The notes under the pieces are model-generated. The model saw only the letters and a list, made by a program, of their open reading frames with translations, had not been told where the DNA came from and made no database searches. A stretch of 64,000 nucleotides of DNA from Lachnoclostridium sp. (GTDB lineage: Bacteria > Bacillota > Clostridia > Lachnospirales > Lachnospiraceae). The position numbers and the translations under genes are program-made. The DNA is taken from the NCBI GenBank assembly GCA_023664665.1, contig JAMPEY010000015.1:1-64000 (forward strand), written 5' to 3'. Shown piece after piece: positions 9,219 through 17,562 of the stretch (position 1 is its first letter; each line of letters begins with the position of its first letter).

Positions 9219-9920
9219 ATGGTAAACAAACAAAAAATTCTTATCGTTGATGACGACAATAACATTGCCGAATTAATCTCTCTTTATCTCACAAAAGAGT
9301 GCTATGAAACAATGATTGTAAACGACGGAGAGTCCGTCATGCCCGCAATGAATACCTTTCAACCCAATCTGATTCTTTTGGACCTGATGCTCCCCGGCAT
9401 TGACGGCTATCAGGTGTGCAGGGAAGTGCGGACAAAATACTCCACCCCTATTATCATGCTCTCCGCTAAAGGCGAAGTATTTGACAAGGTACTGGGGCTG
9501 GAGCTGGGAGCCGACGATTATATGGAAAAACCTTTTGATTCCAAAGAGCTGGTGGCAAGGGTAAAGGCCGTGCTGCGCCGTTATAAACCCACCAATATAT
9601 CCATGGAGAATCCCAATGACAAGTGTGTGGAATACCCTGACCTTTCTATTAATTTGACCAACTATTCCGTTGTTTATATGGGCAAAAATGTGGATATGCC
9701 TCCAAAGGAATTGGAACTTTTGTATTTCCTTGCCTCCACTCCCAATCATGTTTTTACCAGAGAACAGCTTTTGGACCAAATCTGGGGCTATGAGTATATC
9801 GGGGACACCAGAACTGTCGATGTGCATATCAAGCGCCTGCGGGAAAAAATCAAAGACCACCAGAATTGGAAAATTTCTACTATCTGGGGAATCGGTTACA
9901 AATTTGAGGTGAAAATGTGA
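9219..9920 (+). CDS. OmpR/PhoB-family response regulator
   Basis: This 233-residue DNA-binding regulator has a receiver domain at about 1-120 with the acidic pocket DDD at 11-13, phospho-acceptor Asp55 (LLDLMLPG) and the conserved Lys in MEKPFD. A winged-helix output domain spans about 135-230 (RTVDVHIKRLREKI). I chose the ATG preceded by AAAGGAG rather than an ATG eight codons upstream. Its stop overlaps the GTG start of the histidine-kinase gene by four bases, so the two are translationally coupled. The target genes and the signal are unknown. Confidence 0.95.
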   Translation: MVNKQKILIVDDDNNIAELISLYLTKECYETMIVNDGESVMPAMNTFQPNLILLDLMLPGIDGYQVCREVRTKYSTPIIMLSAKGEVFDKVLGLELGADDYMEKPFDSKELVARVKAVLRRYKPTNISMENPNDKCVEYPDLSINLTNYSVVYMGKNVDMPPKELELLYFLASTPNHVFTREQLLDQIWGYEYIGDTRTVDVHIKRLREKIKDHQNWKISTIWGIGYKFEVKM

Positions 9921-11341
9921 GAAAAACTCTGTATTTAAAATTTGTGCTTGCTTATATTATTTTTGGAGTGTTTGCGTTTATTATTGTGTCTATCTTTGTG
10001 CCTGCCATGACGCAGGAGCATTTAACCAGAGAAAAAGCAGGCAATCTATATACGGAAGCTGTACTCATTGCAGACAATTATGCCAGCGGCCTCTATACCA
10101 GCGAAACAAGTCTGGAAACCGTAAAAATGCAATTGGATTCCCTTGCGGTATATTTGGAGTCCGATATCCGTATTATCAATCCTTCCGGGCGTCTGGTTCT
10201 GGATACCGATACTCCCTTAAATGTGGAAGAAGTGGTGGTGATTGAAGATTTTGACCCCACGGCTGCTGCCGGTTCCTATTATATGGTGGATGATTTTTTC
10301 GGCAATTTTGAATCCGATGTCCTGACTGTTCTGGCTCCCATTATTTCCAATTACAAGATAAAGGGATATGTAGTAATACACAGCAGCATGGATGTCATCA
10401 TGGAATCCTGCAACAGCCTTTTAGGCATCTACTATATTACGCTGGTGATTCTGCTTCTTTTGTCGCTGATTATCCTGATTTTTTTTACGGATATCGTGTA
10501 TATCCCCCTGAGAAAAATTACCTATGCTACAGAACAGTATGCCTCCGGAAATATGCATTATGAATTTCAGATAGACAGTGATGATGAAATGGGCTATCTT
10601 GCCGCATGCCTGAATTTTATGGCGAATGAAATCGCCGGCGCCGAGGACGACCAGAAGAAATTTGTAGCAAATGTTTCCCATGATTTCCGCTCGCCCCTGA
10701 CTTCCATACATGGCTATCTGACGGCGATGTTGGACGGAACCATACCCCTCGAACAATATGAGAAATATCTGAATATCGTCCTGAACGAGACGGACCGCCT
10801 GATTAAACTCACCAACAGCCTGTTGACATTAAACAATCTGAATACCAAGGGAATGCTGTTGGACCGCACAGATTTTGATATCAATAAGGTTATCAGAAAT
10901 ACGGCTGCATCTTTTGAAGGAACCTGCCGCCAGAAAACTATAGCAATCGAATTGATTTTAACCGGAGATACTTTTTATGTGAATGGCGATATGGGCAAAA
11001 TTCAACAGGTTCTCTATAATTTAATTGATAATGCCATTAAATTCAGCCATCCCGATTCCGTCATCACAATAGAAACCTCGGAAAAGAAAAACAAACTGTT
11101 TGTCTCCGTAAAGGATACCGGAATCGGAATCCCGAAAGAAGACCTGAAGCTTATCTGGGACCGTTTTTACAAATCCGATTCCTCGAGGGGAAAGGATAAA
11201 AAAGGCACGGGACTGGGACTCTCCATTGTAAAGGAAATCATCAATTCCCACAATGAACATATCAATGTCATCAGCACTCCCGGCGAGGGAAGCGAATTTA
11301 TATTTTCCTTGTCGGAAACCGATGAGGATGAGGAGGACTAA
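9917..11341 (+). CDS. Membrane sensor histidine kinase
   Basis: This 474-residue kinase pairs with the overlapping response regulator. It has a membrane helix at about 8-30, an extracytoplasmic sensor of about 140 residues, a second helix at about 172-192, and a HAMP linker. The dimerisation domain carries the phospho-acceptor His255 (NVSHDFRSP). The ATPase domain shows the N box (NLIDNAIKFS) and the G boxes (DTGIGIP, GTGLGLS). The acidic C-terminus ends DEDEED. The start is GTG, overlapping the previous stop. The signal cannot be inferred. Confidence 0.95.
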   Translation: MRKTLYLKFVLAYIIFGVFAFIIVSIFVPAMTQEHLTREKAGNLYTEAVLIADNYASGLYTSETSLETVKMQLDSLAVYLESDIRIINPSGRLVLDTDTPLNVEEVVVIEDFDPTAAAGSYYMVDDFFGNFESDVLTVLAPIISNYKIKGYVVIHSSMDVIMESCNSLLGIYYITLVILLLLSLIILIFFTDIVYIPLRKITYATEQYASGNMHYEFQIDSDDEMGYLAACLNFMANEIAGAEDDQKKFVANVSHDFRSPLTSIHGYLTAMLDGTIPLEQYEKYLNIVLNETDRLIKLTNSLLTLNNLNTKGMLLDRTDFDINKVIRNTAASFEGTCRQKTIAIELILTGDTFYVNGDMGKIQQVLYNLIDNAIKFSHPDSVITIETSEKKNKLFVSVKDTGIGIPKEDLKLIWDRFYKSDSSRGKDKKGTGLGLSIVKEIINSHNEHINVISTPGEGSEFIFSLSETDEDEED

Positions 11342-11352
11342 ATTCACAGGCA

Positions 11353-13521
11353 CTAATTTTTGATTACATCAAAGTTTTCCCATAAATATAATTGTATCCT
11401 GCGTTGAATTATCTGTGCTACCTCTTCTTCCGATTTCTGTCCTTCAAAATACCCTTGCGCCTCTTCTGTAATCATCTGCATAATCACTTCATCCTGACCG
11501 GATATAAATTTCAGACTGCCGATAATGGATAATAATTCTTCCACATCTTCTTTTGTCGGCTCTTCCAGCTCTACCCCCATAAATTCCTCTAACCTAAGTG
11601 TCTGCAGGTTTTCTGCCAGCCATTCTTTTTTAGCGGGAAAGCCCATAATAAAATCATCCTTGCAGGATTGACAATATTCTATAAACTGCCATGCTCCTTC
11701 CTTATTATCACTATTGCTGCATATTGCAAAGCAGGTATTGGGTAGAAAAGAAGCATTTGCGCACATCTTTCCGTCTTTTGACGGATAGCCTTTTAACACC
11801 AGCTTAATGATGCTGTCCGTCACATCCTCCTTCATCATTCCCATATATGTATATGCCAGATAAGACTCCATATTACAAAGAATTGCACTGTCCAGCACCG
11901 CCCTTTTTCCTACAACATTATTATTAAATACGGTAAGTACAGTAGCTCCCTGTGAAAAATCCGGTTCTGTATACTGTGCTTTGGCTACACATTGCAATAA
12001 ATCATAAAAAAGCGGCACTTCAAAATTGCACTCCCCTCGGGAATAATCAATAAATTCTTCCATGCTGTATGTAAGCAAAAATTCCAATGCACCCTCCGAT
12101 TTAGAGTTTAATACGCTTATTTCTTCATTCTGATGGCACTTATCCAATAATTCCTGAAGTGTCCAGCCGGACTCTCCCCCTACATATTTTTCCTGTCCAT
12201 ACAGTGTAGTAAATATAAAAGAGTATGGAATAAAAATCTGCTGTTCACCTATTTTTCCGCCTTCCAGAATATTGGGCACATAGTCTTCTTCCTCCAACGC
12301 TTCACTGTTTTGGATATAGGAAGACAAGTCCTCAAACATCCCATTCTCGGCATATGCCTCCCAACGCTTCATGCTGTATATATCTACCAGATCCGGCGGA
12401 TTTGATGATGTCAGTAATAACTGTCTCTTCGTCTGTGCATCCTCCCCTGTCAATCCCGCGGCCGGATTGTACAGTACAACCCGGTACTCTTCATTCAACG
12501 CATTGAATCCATACACCCAATCGGCAACAAAACCGCCAAACTCATTGTTTGTCATTAATGTGATAACCGTCCGTTGATCCACTATATCCGTGGCAGACAG
12601 TTTCCATATGGTACAGATATTTTCTTCATATCCGTAAACTATAATCACATCATCAGAAACGCTCACAATATTTTGGATGCTACTGTTTCTAAGTCCGACC
12701 GCACTCCACTCCAGCACAAGATCCATGCTGTACTCCTCTATATCACAGCGGTATAATCTGTCTGCTGCCGATATCCAAACTTTCCCTTTCCCATCCATAA
12801 ATAATGCAGTTGCATTGGCAACCGGTATTTTATACAAGCAATCCCCTATTGCGCCGCCTGAAATTTCATAAAGAAAAATTTCAGAAGCCTTATACTCCAC
12901 CAATAAAATCGTATCTCCTGTCAACAGGATATCACATCTCTCACTTGGCAGATTTGTTCTTTTCACTCTTTGCTGTCCATCAACTATAATCAGCTTTTTT
13001 TCCGCCAAAAAATAATATATTTCATCCTTTTTCACTGCCTTTTGAATATTTTTTATCTCTTCCTGCATTTCCCAAGCATCCATATCAATATTTTCTAATA
13101 TAAGTCCCTGCTTGTTATACAGGACTAGTTTATAATGTTCTTTCCCATCGGTGCCGGAACCTAATCTCCATAAGGTTAAATAATCATTATGATCCATGCC
13201 GCTGTCATATGCTGCCATCAAATAACAGTCCGCAGAATGTTCTATATCCGGGCGCTCTAAAATCACTGCTGTTGCTCCGCTCGTATTTTCATAAGGAATC
13301 ATGTTCAACAAATCGTTCTCTGCATTATCACTCATATAAAACATGGCGTCTTGTTTGCAGACAATACCTTTTGTATTTACATCGTCCGGTATGCTGATAG
13401 AATCAGATACCACCCATCCCTTTTCTACTTTTTCCTGAACCGTCCAGTCGCTTTTTTCCTGTTTTCCACAGGAACACAGCAATATTGATATAATTAGGAA
13501 CATCCATACAATCCTTTTCAT
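11353..13521 (-). CDS. Large solute-binding lipoprotein with N-terminal propeller-like region
   Basis: This 722-residue protein starts with a lipoprotein signal (MKRIVWMFLIISILLCSCGK; lipid attachment probably at Cys18). Residues of about 350-700 resemble family 1 extracellular solute-binding proteins of sugar ABC transporters (DLVDIYSMKRWEAYAENGMF, KEGAWQFIEYCQ). The preceding 300 residues have repeated short beta-like segments suggesting a propeller-type domain. No permease or ATPase gene is adjacent, so it may act as a receptor or scavenger, perhaps with the neighbouring kinase. Several ATGs lie together; the chosen one is ten bases after GGAG. Confidence 0.75.
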   Translation of the reverse strand: MKRIVWMFLIISILLCSCGKQEKSDWTVQEKVEKGWVVSDSISIPDDVNTKGIVCKQDAMFYMSDNAENDLLNMIPYENTSGATAVILERPDIEHSADCYLMAAYDSGMDHNDYLTLWRLGSGTDGKEHYKLVLYNKQGLILENIDMDAWEMQEEIKNIQKAVKKDEIYYFLAEKKLIIVDGQQRVKRTNLPSERCDILLTGDTILLVEYKASEIFLYEISGGAIGDCLYKIPVANATALFMDGKGKVWISAADRLYRCDIEEYSMDLVLEWSAVGLRNSSIQNIVSVSDDVIIVYGYEENICTIWKLSATDIVDQRTVITLMTNNEFGGFVADWVYGFNALNEEYRVVLYNPAAGLTGEDAQTKRQLLLTSSNPPDLVDIYSMKRWEAYAENGMFEDLSSYIQNSEALEEEDYVPNILEGGKIGEQQIFIPYSFIFTTLYGQEKYVGGESGWTLQELLDKCHQNEEISVLNSKSEGALEFLLTYSMEEFIDYSRGECNFEVPLFYDLLQCVAKAQYTEPDFSQGATVLTVFNNNVVGKRAVLDSAILCNMESYLAYTYMGMMKEDVTDSIIKLVLKGYPSKDGKMCANASFLPNTCFAICSNSDNKEGAWQFIEYCQSCKDDFIMGFPAKKEWLAENLQTLRLEEFMGVELEEPTKEDVEELLSIIGSLKFISGQDEVIMQMITEEAQGYFEGQKSEEEVAQIIQRRIQLYLWENFDVIKN

Positions 13522-13545
13522 AATCATGATTCTCCTCATACAAAT

Positions 13546-13586
13546 TTAATTCGGAGGCTATTCATAAACAATAGCCTCCGAATTAA
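13546..13586 (-). terminator. 17-bp perfect palindromic hairpin
   Basis: Two 17-base arms (TTAATTCGGAGGCTATT and its complement) flank a seven-base loop, between the small secreted protein gene and the lipoprotein gene. There is no good T-run on either strand. It could reduce readthrough between the two genes, stabilise the upstream mRNA 3' end, or be an operator. Confidence 0.55.
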
Positions 13587-13593
13587 TAACAAC

Positions 13594-14028
13594 CTAATTT
13601 ACTACCATGCCCAATGAAGCATCTCCCCATTCGTCCATTGTCACCGATATAGTAACGCTTACTCCACCAATGTTATAGTTCTGGTATGCACTAGAGCCAC
13701 TTATCAATAAATGACCAACCGGGATTACCTCATTTGTCTCATATTTTATATTGCCAACTATTGCACCACTAATGTAAAAGCTCGCATTATTAATCCATCC
13801 GTAGTATCCTTCTTCCCACTGACCGGTATAACTGCATAATACTGCTACAACAACATCTCCCTTTGATGATGAACCATACAGAATTTCCGGTATGTTACCT
13901 GATATTATCTGTGTTTCCAGACTCTGAATTTGTTCTGTTGGAATATTCGCTTCTGCTGCAAACGCAGTTGTGGCAAAAAGTAATGTCCCCAAAAATACCA
14001 TTGTGATAGTTCTAACTAATTTCTTCAT
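13594..14028 (-). CDS. Small secreted protein of unknown function
   Basis: The 144-residue product has a clear signal peptide (KKLVRTITMVFLGTLLFATT, cleavage probably after AFA) and no further membrane helix. The mature part of about 115 residues is rich in Gly, Ser, Ile and Val and looks like a beta-sandwich. I recognise no family. The ATG chosen follows GGAG by ten bases; an earlier ATG is inside that ribosome-binding site. It lies upstream of the solute-binding lipoprotein gene on the same strand, separated by a strong hairpin, so the two may be expressed at different levels from one transcript. Confidence 0.7.
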   Translation of the reverse strand: MKKLVRTITMVFLGTLLFATTAFAAEANIPTEQIQSLETQIISGNIPEILYGSSSKGDVVVAVLCSYTGQWEEGYYGWINNASFYISGAIVGNIKYETNEVIPVGHLLISGSSAYQNYNIGGVSVTISVTMDEWGDASLGMVVN

Positions 14029-14049
14029 ATTTTTAATTCTCCTTTCCAC

Positions 14050-14309
14050 TTTAAATAGATTCTCGAAATCTTGAGGCTCTTTAATGACCCATTAAAGGAA
14101 CTTCTTTTGATTAATGAATCTTGGTCGATAGGTTCAAGATTCGGATAGTCTATGCTGTTTTAAAAGACCATGCGCATGTCTTGTATTAAAAATACACTAT
14201 GTAAGCGTATTATGCAAGAGAAATTTTGAATTTTATTGTAATTATTTTTTAATTCAAAAAACACCCTAATACTCCGGCAATTTCACACTGTCTCAATTTC
14301 CTCTTATAC
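14050..14309 (-). promoter_or_regulatory. Leader and promoter region of the secreted-protein gene
   Basis: Reading leftward, the region has two small hairpins: GAATCTTG/CAAGATTC (14116-14142) and CTTTAAT/ATTAAAG (14079-14097). A weak promoter-like pair (TTGCAT, 17 bases, TATTTT) lies further upstream near 14180-14217. The hairpins could form a regulated 5' leader. No gene is seen. Confidence 0.35.
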
Positions 14310-14348
14310 AAAAAGCAGCCCCCGCCAATACGCGGGGGCTGCTTTTTT
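14310..14348 (-). terminator. Strong intrinsic terminator after feoB
   Basis: A 16-base GC-rich perfect stem (AGCAGCCCCCGC core) with a short loop is flanked by A and T runs on the two sides. It can therefore stop transcription in both directions, ending the leftward feo operon. Confidence 0.9.
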
Positions 14349-14376
14349 AGAGGTGGTGAATTATGTTATCCGAAAA

Positions 14377-16785
14377 TCAGGCTGCTTTTTTCGTTTTGGT
14401 ATTTACATCGGTAGTCAATCTGGTTGCTTCTTTATAAGGACGAACGAGCATATAAATCATGCCGCCGATAATAACAATGGCAAAGAGCAGACCGATGATA
14501 TTCAGGCTTCCGGTAAACGCCTGGCCAATCTGATTAATTACCAGAGCTACGGCATAGGCAAACAGGCATTGATAACCGATGGCAAACCAAGTCCATTTTG
14601 CATTATTCATTTCCCGTCTGATTGCACCGATTGCCGCAAAGCAGGGCGCGCACAGAAGATTAAATGCAAGGAAGGAATATCCCGAAACTTCAGTGAAGTT
14701 TGCACCAATCTCAGGCCATCCTCCGGGATAAAGAATACCCATAGTACCCACAATATTTTCTTTTGCCACCAATCCGGTAACGGAAGCTACTGCCGCCTGC
14801 CAATTTCCCCAGCCTAAAGGTGTGAAAATCCATGCAATGGCGCCGCCTACAGCTGCAAGAAGAGACTGATCCATTTCCTCCTCTTCAAGCATCCGGAAGC
14901 CTTCGGATGTAAATCCAAAGTAAGTCATAAACCAGATAACGATGGTGGAAAGCAGGATAATCGTGCCCGCTTTTTTAATAAAGGACCATCCTCTCTCCCA
15001 CATGGAGCGCAGGACATTGCCCAAGGTAGGCATATGATATGCCGGAAGCTCCATTACAAAAGGAGCGGGGTCGCCGGAAAACATTTTTGTCTTTTTTAAC
15101 ATAATACCTGATACAATAACCGCTGCCATTCCTACAAAATAAGCGCTGGTTGCAACCCATGCGGAGCCGCCGAAAATCGCTCCGGCAATCATGGAGATGA
15201 AAGGTACTTTTGCGCCGCAGGGAATGAAAGTGGTCGTCATAATAGTCATGCGGCGGTCACGCTCGTTTTCAATGGTTCTGGACGCCATAACGCCCGGAAT
15301 ACCGCAGCCGGTACCGATAAGCATAGGAATAAAGGACTTGCCCGAAAGCCCGAATTTACGGAAAACACGGTCAAGCACAAAGGCAATACGCGCCATATAG
15401 CCGCAAGCCTCAAGGAATGCAAGGAGTAAAAACAAAACAAGCATCTGGGGTACAAATCCCAGAACCGCACCTACGCCGGCTACAATTCCATCATTAATCA
15501 GTCCTGCCAGCCAGTCAGCTACTCCTGCGGATTCCAACAGACCTCCTACAATCGCTGGAATACCGGGAACCCACACGCCATAAGCCGCCGGGTCAGGTTC
15601 TTCGCCGTATTTTTCCATAACGCCGAGAGCATCCTCATAATCTGCAATAGATGCTGTTTCCGTCGTTACTTCCAGCGTTTCTTCATCTGTTATCTCATAA
15701 GGAAAATCTCCTGTGGGAGCCGCGCCGTTTTCTTCCATATAGGCGTCATATCCATCCACGATCAATGCGGCATCGCCATATTCTCCCGCAGCTTCTTCAT
15801 ACTCTCCGGCACCGATGCCAAGCAGATGAAATCCGTCGCCGAAGAGATTGTCATTTGTCCAATCCGTAGCGGCAGCGCCTATCGTTACCATGGAAATATA
15901 ATAAACCAAAAACATGACTACCGCAAAAATGGGCAGACCCAAAAAACGGTTGGTGACAATTTTATCAATTTTATCGGAAGCCGTAAGCTTTCCTGAGGAC
16001 TTTTTTTTCAGACATCCTTTAATGATTCCGCCGATATAAATATATCTTTCATTGGTAATAATGGATTCCGCATCATCGTCCATCTCTTTCTCGGCCGTCT
16101 TAATATCTTCCTCAATATGTGCAAGAGTTGCCTCGCTGAGGTTCATCTGCTTCAGCACCTTGTCATCTCTTTCAAATAACTTGATTGCATACCACCGCTG
16201 TTGTTCTTCCGGCATATCATGCACTGCGGCTTCCTCGATATGTGCAAGGGCATGCTCCACCGTTCCCGAAAAAGTATGCATGGGAACCGTTTTTCCGTTT
16301 TTCGCCGCTTCTACTGCAGCTTCCGCAGCTTCCGTAATACCGGTTCCTTTCAAGGCGGAAATCTCCACTACTTTACATCCCAGCGCCCTTGAAAGCTCTG
16401 CCGTGTTAATCTTGTCGCCGTTTTTTTCCACTACATCCATCATATTAACGGCTACAACCACAGGAATGCCAAGCTCTACAAGCTGTGTGGTCAAATATAA
16501 GTTTCTCTCCAGATTGGTTCCGTCCACAATATTTAAGATAGCGTCAGGACGCTCGCCAATCAAATAATTCCTCGCTACTACTTCCTCCAATGTATAAGGG
16601 GATAAAGAATAAATACCGGGGAGGTCGGTGATGATAACTCCCTCCTGTTTCTTTAACTTTCCTTCCTTTTTTTCCACTGTTACACCCGGCCAGTTGCCCA
16701 CAAACTGATTGGAACCGGTTAAGGCATTGAATAATGTGGTTTTTCCGCAGTTTGGATTTCCTGCAAGGGCAATTCGCAAATCCAT
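14377..16785 (-). CDS. feoB: Ferrous iron transport protein B
   Basis: FeoB is the GTPase-gated inner-membrane channel for Fe2+ uptake. This 802-residue copy has the G1 motif GNPNCGKT at about 9-16, a DLPGIYSL G3 region, a guanine-dissociation-inhibitor helix bundle to about 270, and two Gate-type membrane repeats. Cysteine-containing segments occur in the pore helices (EACGYMARIAF, GTGCGIPG). An acidic loop of about 90 residues (about 310-400) rich in Asp, Glu and Tyr is inserted after the first membrane helix; it should face outside. The ATG chosen follows GGAGAG; the upstream ATG lies inside that site. feoA lies 100 bases upstream, with an operator-like TTAG-N6-CTAA between. Confidence 0.96.
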   Translation of the reverse strand: MDLRIALAGNPNCGKTTLFNALTGSNQFVGNWPGVTVEKKEGKLKKQEGVIITDLPGIYSLSPYTLEEVVARNYLIGERPDAILNIVDGTNLERNLYLTTQLVELGIPVVVAVNMMDVVEKNGDKINTAELSRALGCKVVEISALKGTGITEAAEAAVEAAKNGKTVPMHTFSGTVEHALAHIEEAAVHDMPEEQQRWYAIKLFERDDKVLKQMNLSEATLAHIEEDIKTAEKEMDDDAESIITNERYIYIGGIIKGCLKKKSSGKLTASDKIDKIVTNRFLGLPIFAVVMFLVYYISMVTIGAAATDWTNDNLFGDGFHLLGIGAGEYEEAAGEYGDAALIVDGYDAYMEENGAAPTGDFPYEITDEETLEVTTETASIADYEDALGVMEKYGEEPDPAAYGVWVPGIPAIVGGLLESAGVADWLAGLINDGIVAGVGAVLGFVPQMLVLFLLLAFLEACGYMARIAFVLDRVFRKFGLSGKSFIPMLIGTGCGIPGVMASRTIENERDRRMTIMTTTFIPCGAKVPFISMIAGAIFGGSAWVATSAYFVGMAAVIVSGIMLKKTKMFSGDPAPFVMELPAYHMPTLGNVLRSMWERGWSFIKKAGTIILLSTIVIWFMTYFGFTSEGFRMLEEEEMDQSLLAAVGGAIAWIFTPLGWGNWQAAVASVTGLVAKENIVGTMGILYPGGWPEIGANFTEVSGYSFLAFNLLCAPCFAAIGAIRREMNNAKWTWFAIGYQCLFAYAVALVINQIGQAFTGSLNIIGLLFAIVIIGGMIYMLVRPYKEATRLTTDVNTKTKKAA

Positions 16786-16832
16786 TTTTTTCTCTCCTTC
16801 CATATTTTAGTAGATATTTTATCATCTTTAAA

Positions 16833-16846
16833 TTAGTTTTAACTAA
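16833..16846 (-). promoter_or_regulatory. DtxR-type operator candidate upstream of feoB
   Basis: TTAGTTTTAACTAA is a perfect TTAG-N6-CTAA palindrome in the feoA-feoB gap. The same architecture occurs twice before the first feoA. DtxR/IdeR/MntR-type metal repressors bind similar sites, so iron control is likely. Confidence 0.55.
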
Positions 16847-16884
16847 CTATTTACTTAAAAATAATTGCTAACATTCCACATAAC

Positions 16885-17106
16885 TTAACAAACTTCTATC
16901 ATCTCTGCATCTGCTTTCCGAATGGAAAGTTCATAGCCGCGCACCGTCACCTCAATGGGGTCCCCCAGAGGCGCAACTTTGCGTACCTGAACCTCCACAC
17001 CCTTTGTCAGCCCCATATCCATAATCCGGCGCTTCACCGCACCCTCACCATGAAGCTTTACAACCTTCACTGTATCACCGATTTTTGTTTCCTTTAATGT
17101 TTTCAT
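16885..17106 (-). CDS. feoA: FeoA-family iron transport accessory protein (second copy)
   Basis: This 73-residue protein is a single SH3-like FeoA domain: RRIMDMGLTKGVEVQVRKVAPLGDPIEV is the typical core and ends in ELSIRKADAEMIEV. FeoA proteins assist or regulate FeoB at the membrane. It lies directly upstream of feoB and about 100 bases after another FeoA-type gene. The ribosome-binding site is GGGAGG, read on the minus strand. Confidence 0.92.
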   Translation of the reverse strand: MKTLKETKIGDTVKVVKLHGEGAVKRRIMDMGLTKGVEVQVRKVAPLGDPIEVTVRGYELSIRKADAEMIEVC

Positions 17107-17154
17107 GTTTTCCTCCCTTTCCGCCTGAATATTTTTTAAATCATAATCTTTTGT

Positions 17155-17226
17155 CAGATGAGAATCTTCTGTCAGATGAGAATCTTCTGTCAGATGAGAA
17201 TCTTCTGTCAGATGAGAATCTTCTGT
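17155..17226. repeat. Four tandem 18-bp repeats between the two feoA genes
   Basis: The unit CAGATGAGAATCTTCTGT is repeated four times without a mismatch. The rightmost unit contains the last codons and stop of the first feoA, so the array grew from the 3' end of that gene. Each unit holds a small inverted repeat, AGAA-TC-TTCT. Perfect identity suggests recent expansion by slippage. The array lies in the transcribed gap before the second feoA. Confidence 0.93.
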
Positions 17227-17417
17227 GCCATCTCCTTGCTGACTGCAATGCGGGAATCCTTCACATTCACGATAACATTACCTCCGATAGCGTTTACCAC
17301 CGTGACTGCTCCTCCCACTACAAAACCGAGATTTTCCAAATGTGTCTTAACTTCCTGCTTTCCCCCGATTTTTTTGATAATGTTTTCCTCTCCAACCTCT
17401 GCTAATGTAAGCGGCAT
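17208..17417 (-). CDS. FeoA-family protein (first gene of the feo operon)
   Basis: This 69-residue FeoA-domain protein (GKQEVKTHLENLGFVVGGAVTVV) differs clearly from the second FeoA. Two distinct FeoA genes before feoB are common in Clostridia. The ATG follows GAGGGTGA; a GTG one codon earlier is possible. A strong promoter and two operator-like palindromes lie just upstream, so this is the first gene of the operon. Its last codons lie inside the first tandem repeat. Confidence 0.88.
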   Translation of the reverse strand: MPLTLAEVGEENIIKKIGGKQEVKTHLENLGFVVGGAVTVVNAIGGNVIVNVKDSRIAVSKEMAQKILI

Positions 17418-17447
17418 CACATTGTCACCCTCTTCAAAATGTACTAA

Positions 17448-17461
17448 TTAGTTTAAGCTAA
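17448..17461 (-). promoter_or_regulatory. DtxR-type operator candidate (feo leader)
   Basis: TTAGTTTAAGCTAA matches TTAG-N6-CTAA and lies downstream of the feo promoter, 34 bases from the next copy. Confidence 0.55.
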
Positions 17462-17481
17462 CTCTTTCCGCTAAAATAAAG

Positions 17482-17495
17482 TTAGTCCTACCTAA
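17482..17495 (-). promoter_or_regulatory. DtxR-type operator candidate at the feo start site
   Basis: TTAGTCCTACCTAA is another TTAG-N6-CTAA palindrome. It begins about ten bases after the -10 element, on the expected transcription start, where a bound repressor would block initiation. Confidence 0.6.
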
Positions 17496-17504
17496 CTATA
17501 TGTT

Positions 17505-17533
17505 ATAATATACTATCACAATGTATTTGTCAA
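17505..17533 (-). promoter_or_regulatory. feo operon promoter
   Basis: On the minus strand a consensus TTGACA is followed after exactly 17 bases by TATTAT. It is followed by two operator-like palindromes and then the first feoA. Confidence 0.8.
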
Positions 17534-17562
17534 CAGGATTTTTAAAAATAATTAAAGATATT

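Noticed and set aside
9273..9860. 195-codon open frame on the minus strand opposite the response regulator
   Set aside because: It lies entirely under a well-supported gene, has no ribosome-binding site and no domain similarity.
13546..13586. Considered as insertion-sequence ends
   Set aside because: The two arms are only seven bases apart and no transposase is present; it is a hairpin.
14353..14817. 154-codon open frame on the plus strand over the feoB 3' end
   Set aside because: It is antisense to feoB, has no homology and lies after a strong terminator.
17155..17226. Short identical repeats that could suggest a CRISPR array
   Set aside because: The units are directly tandem without spacers and there are no cas genes; it is a simple 18-bp tandem repeat.
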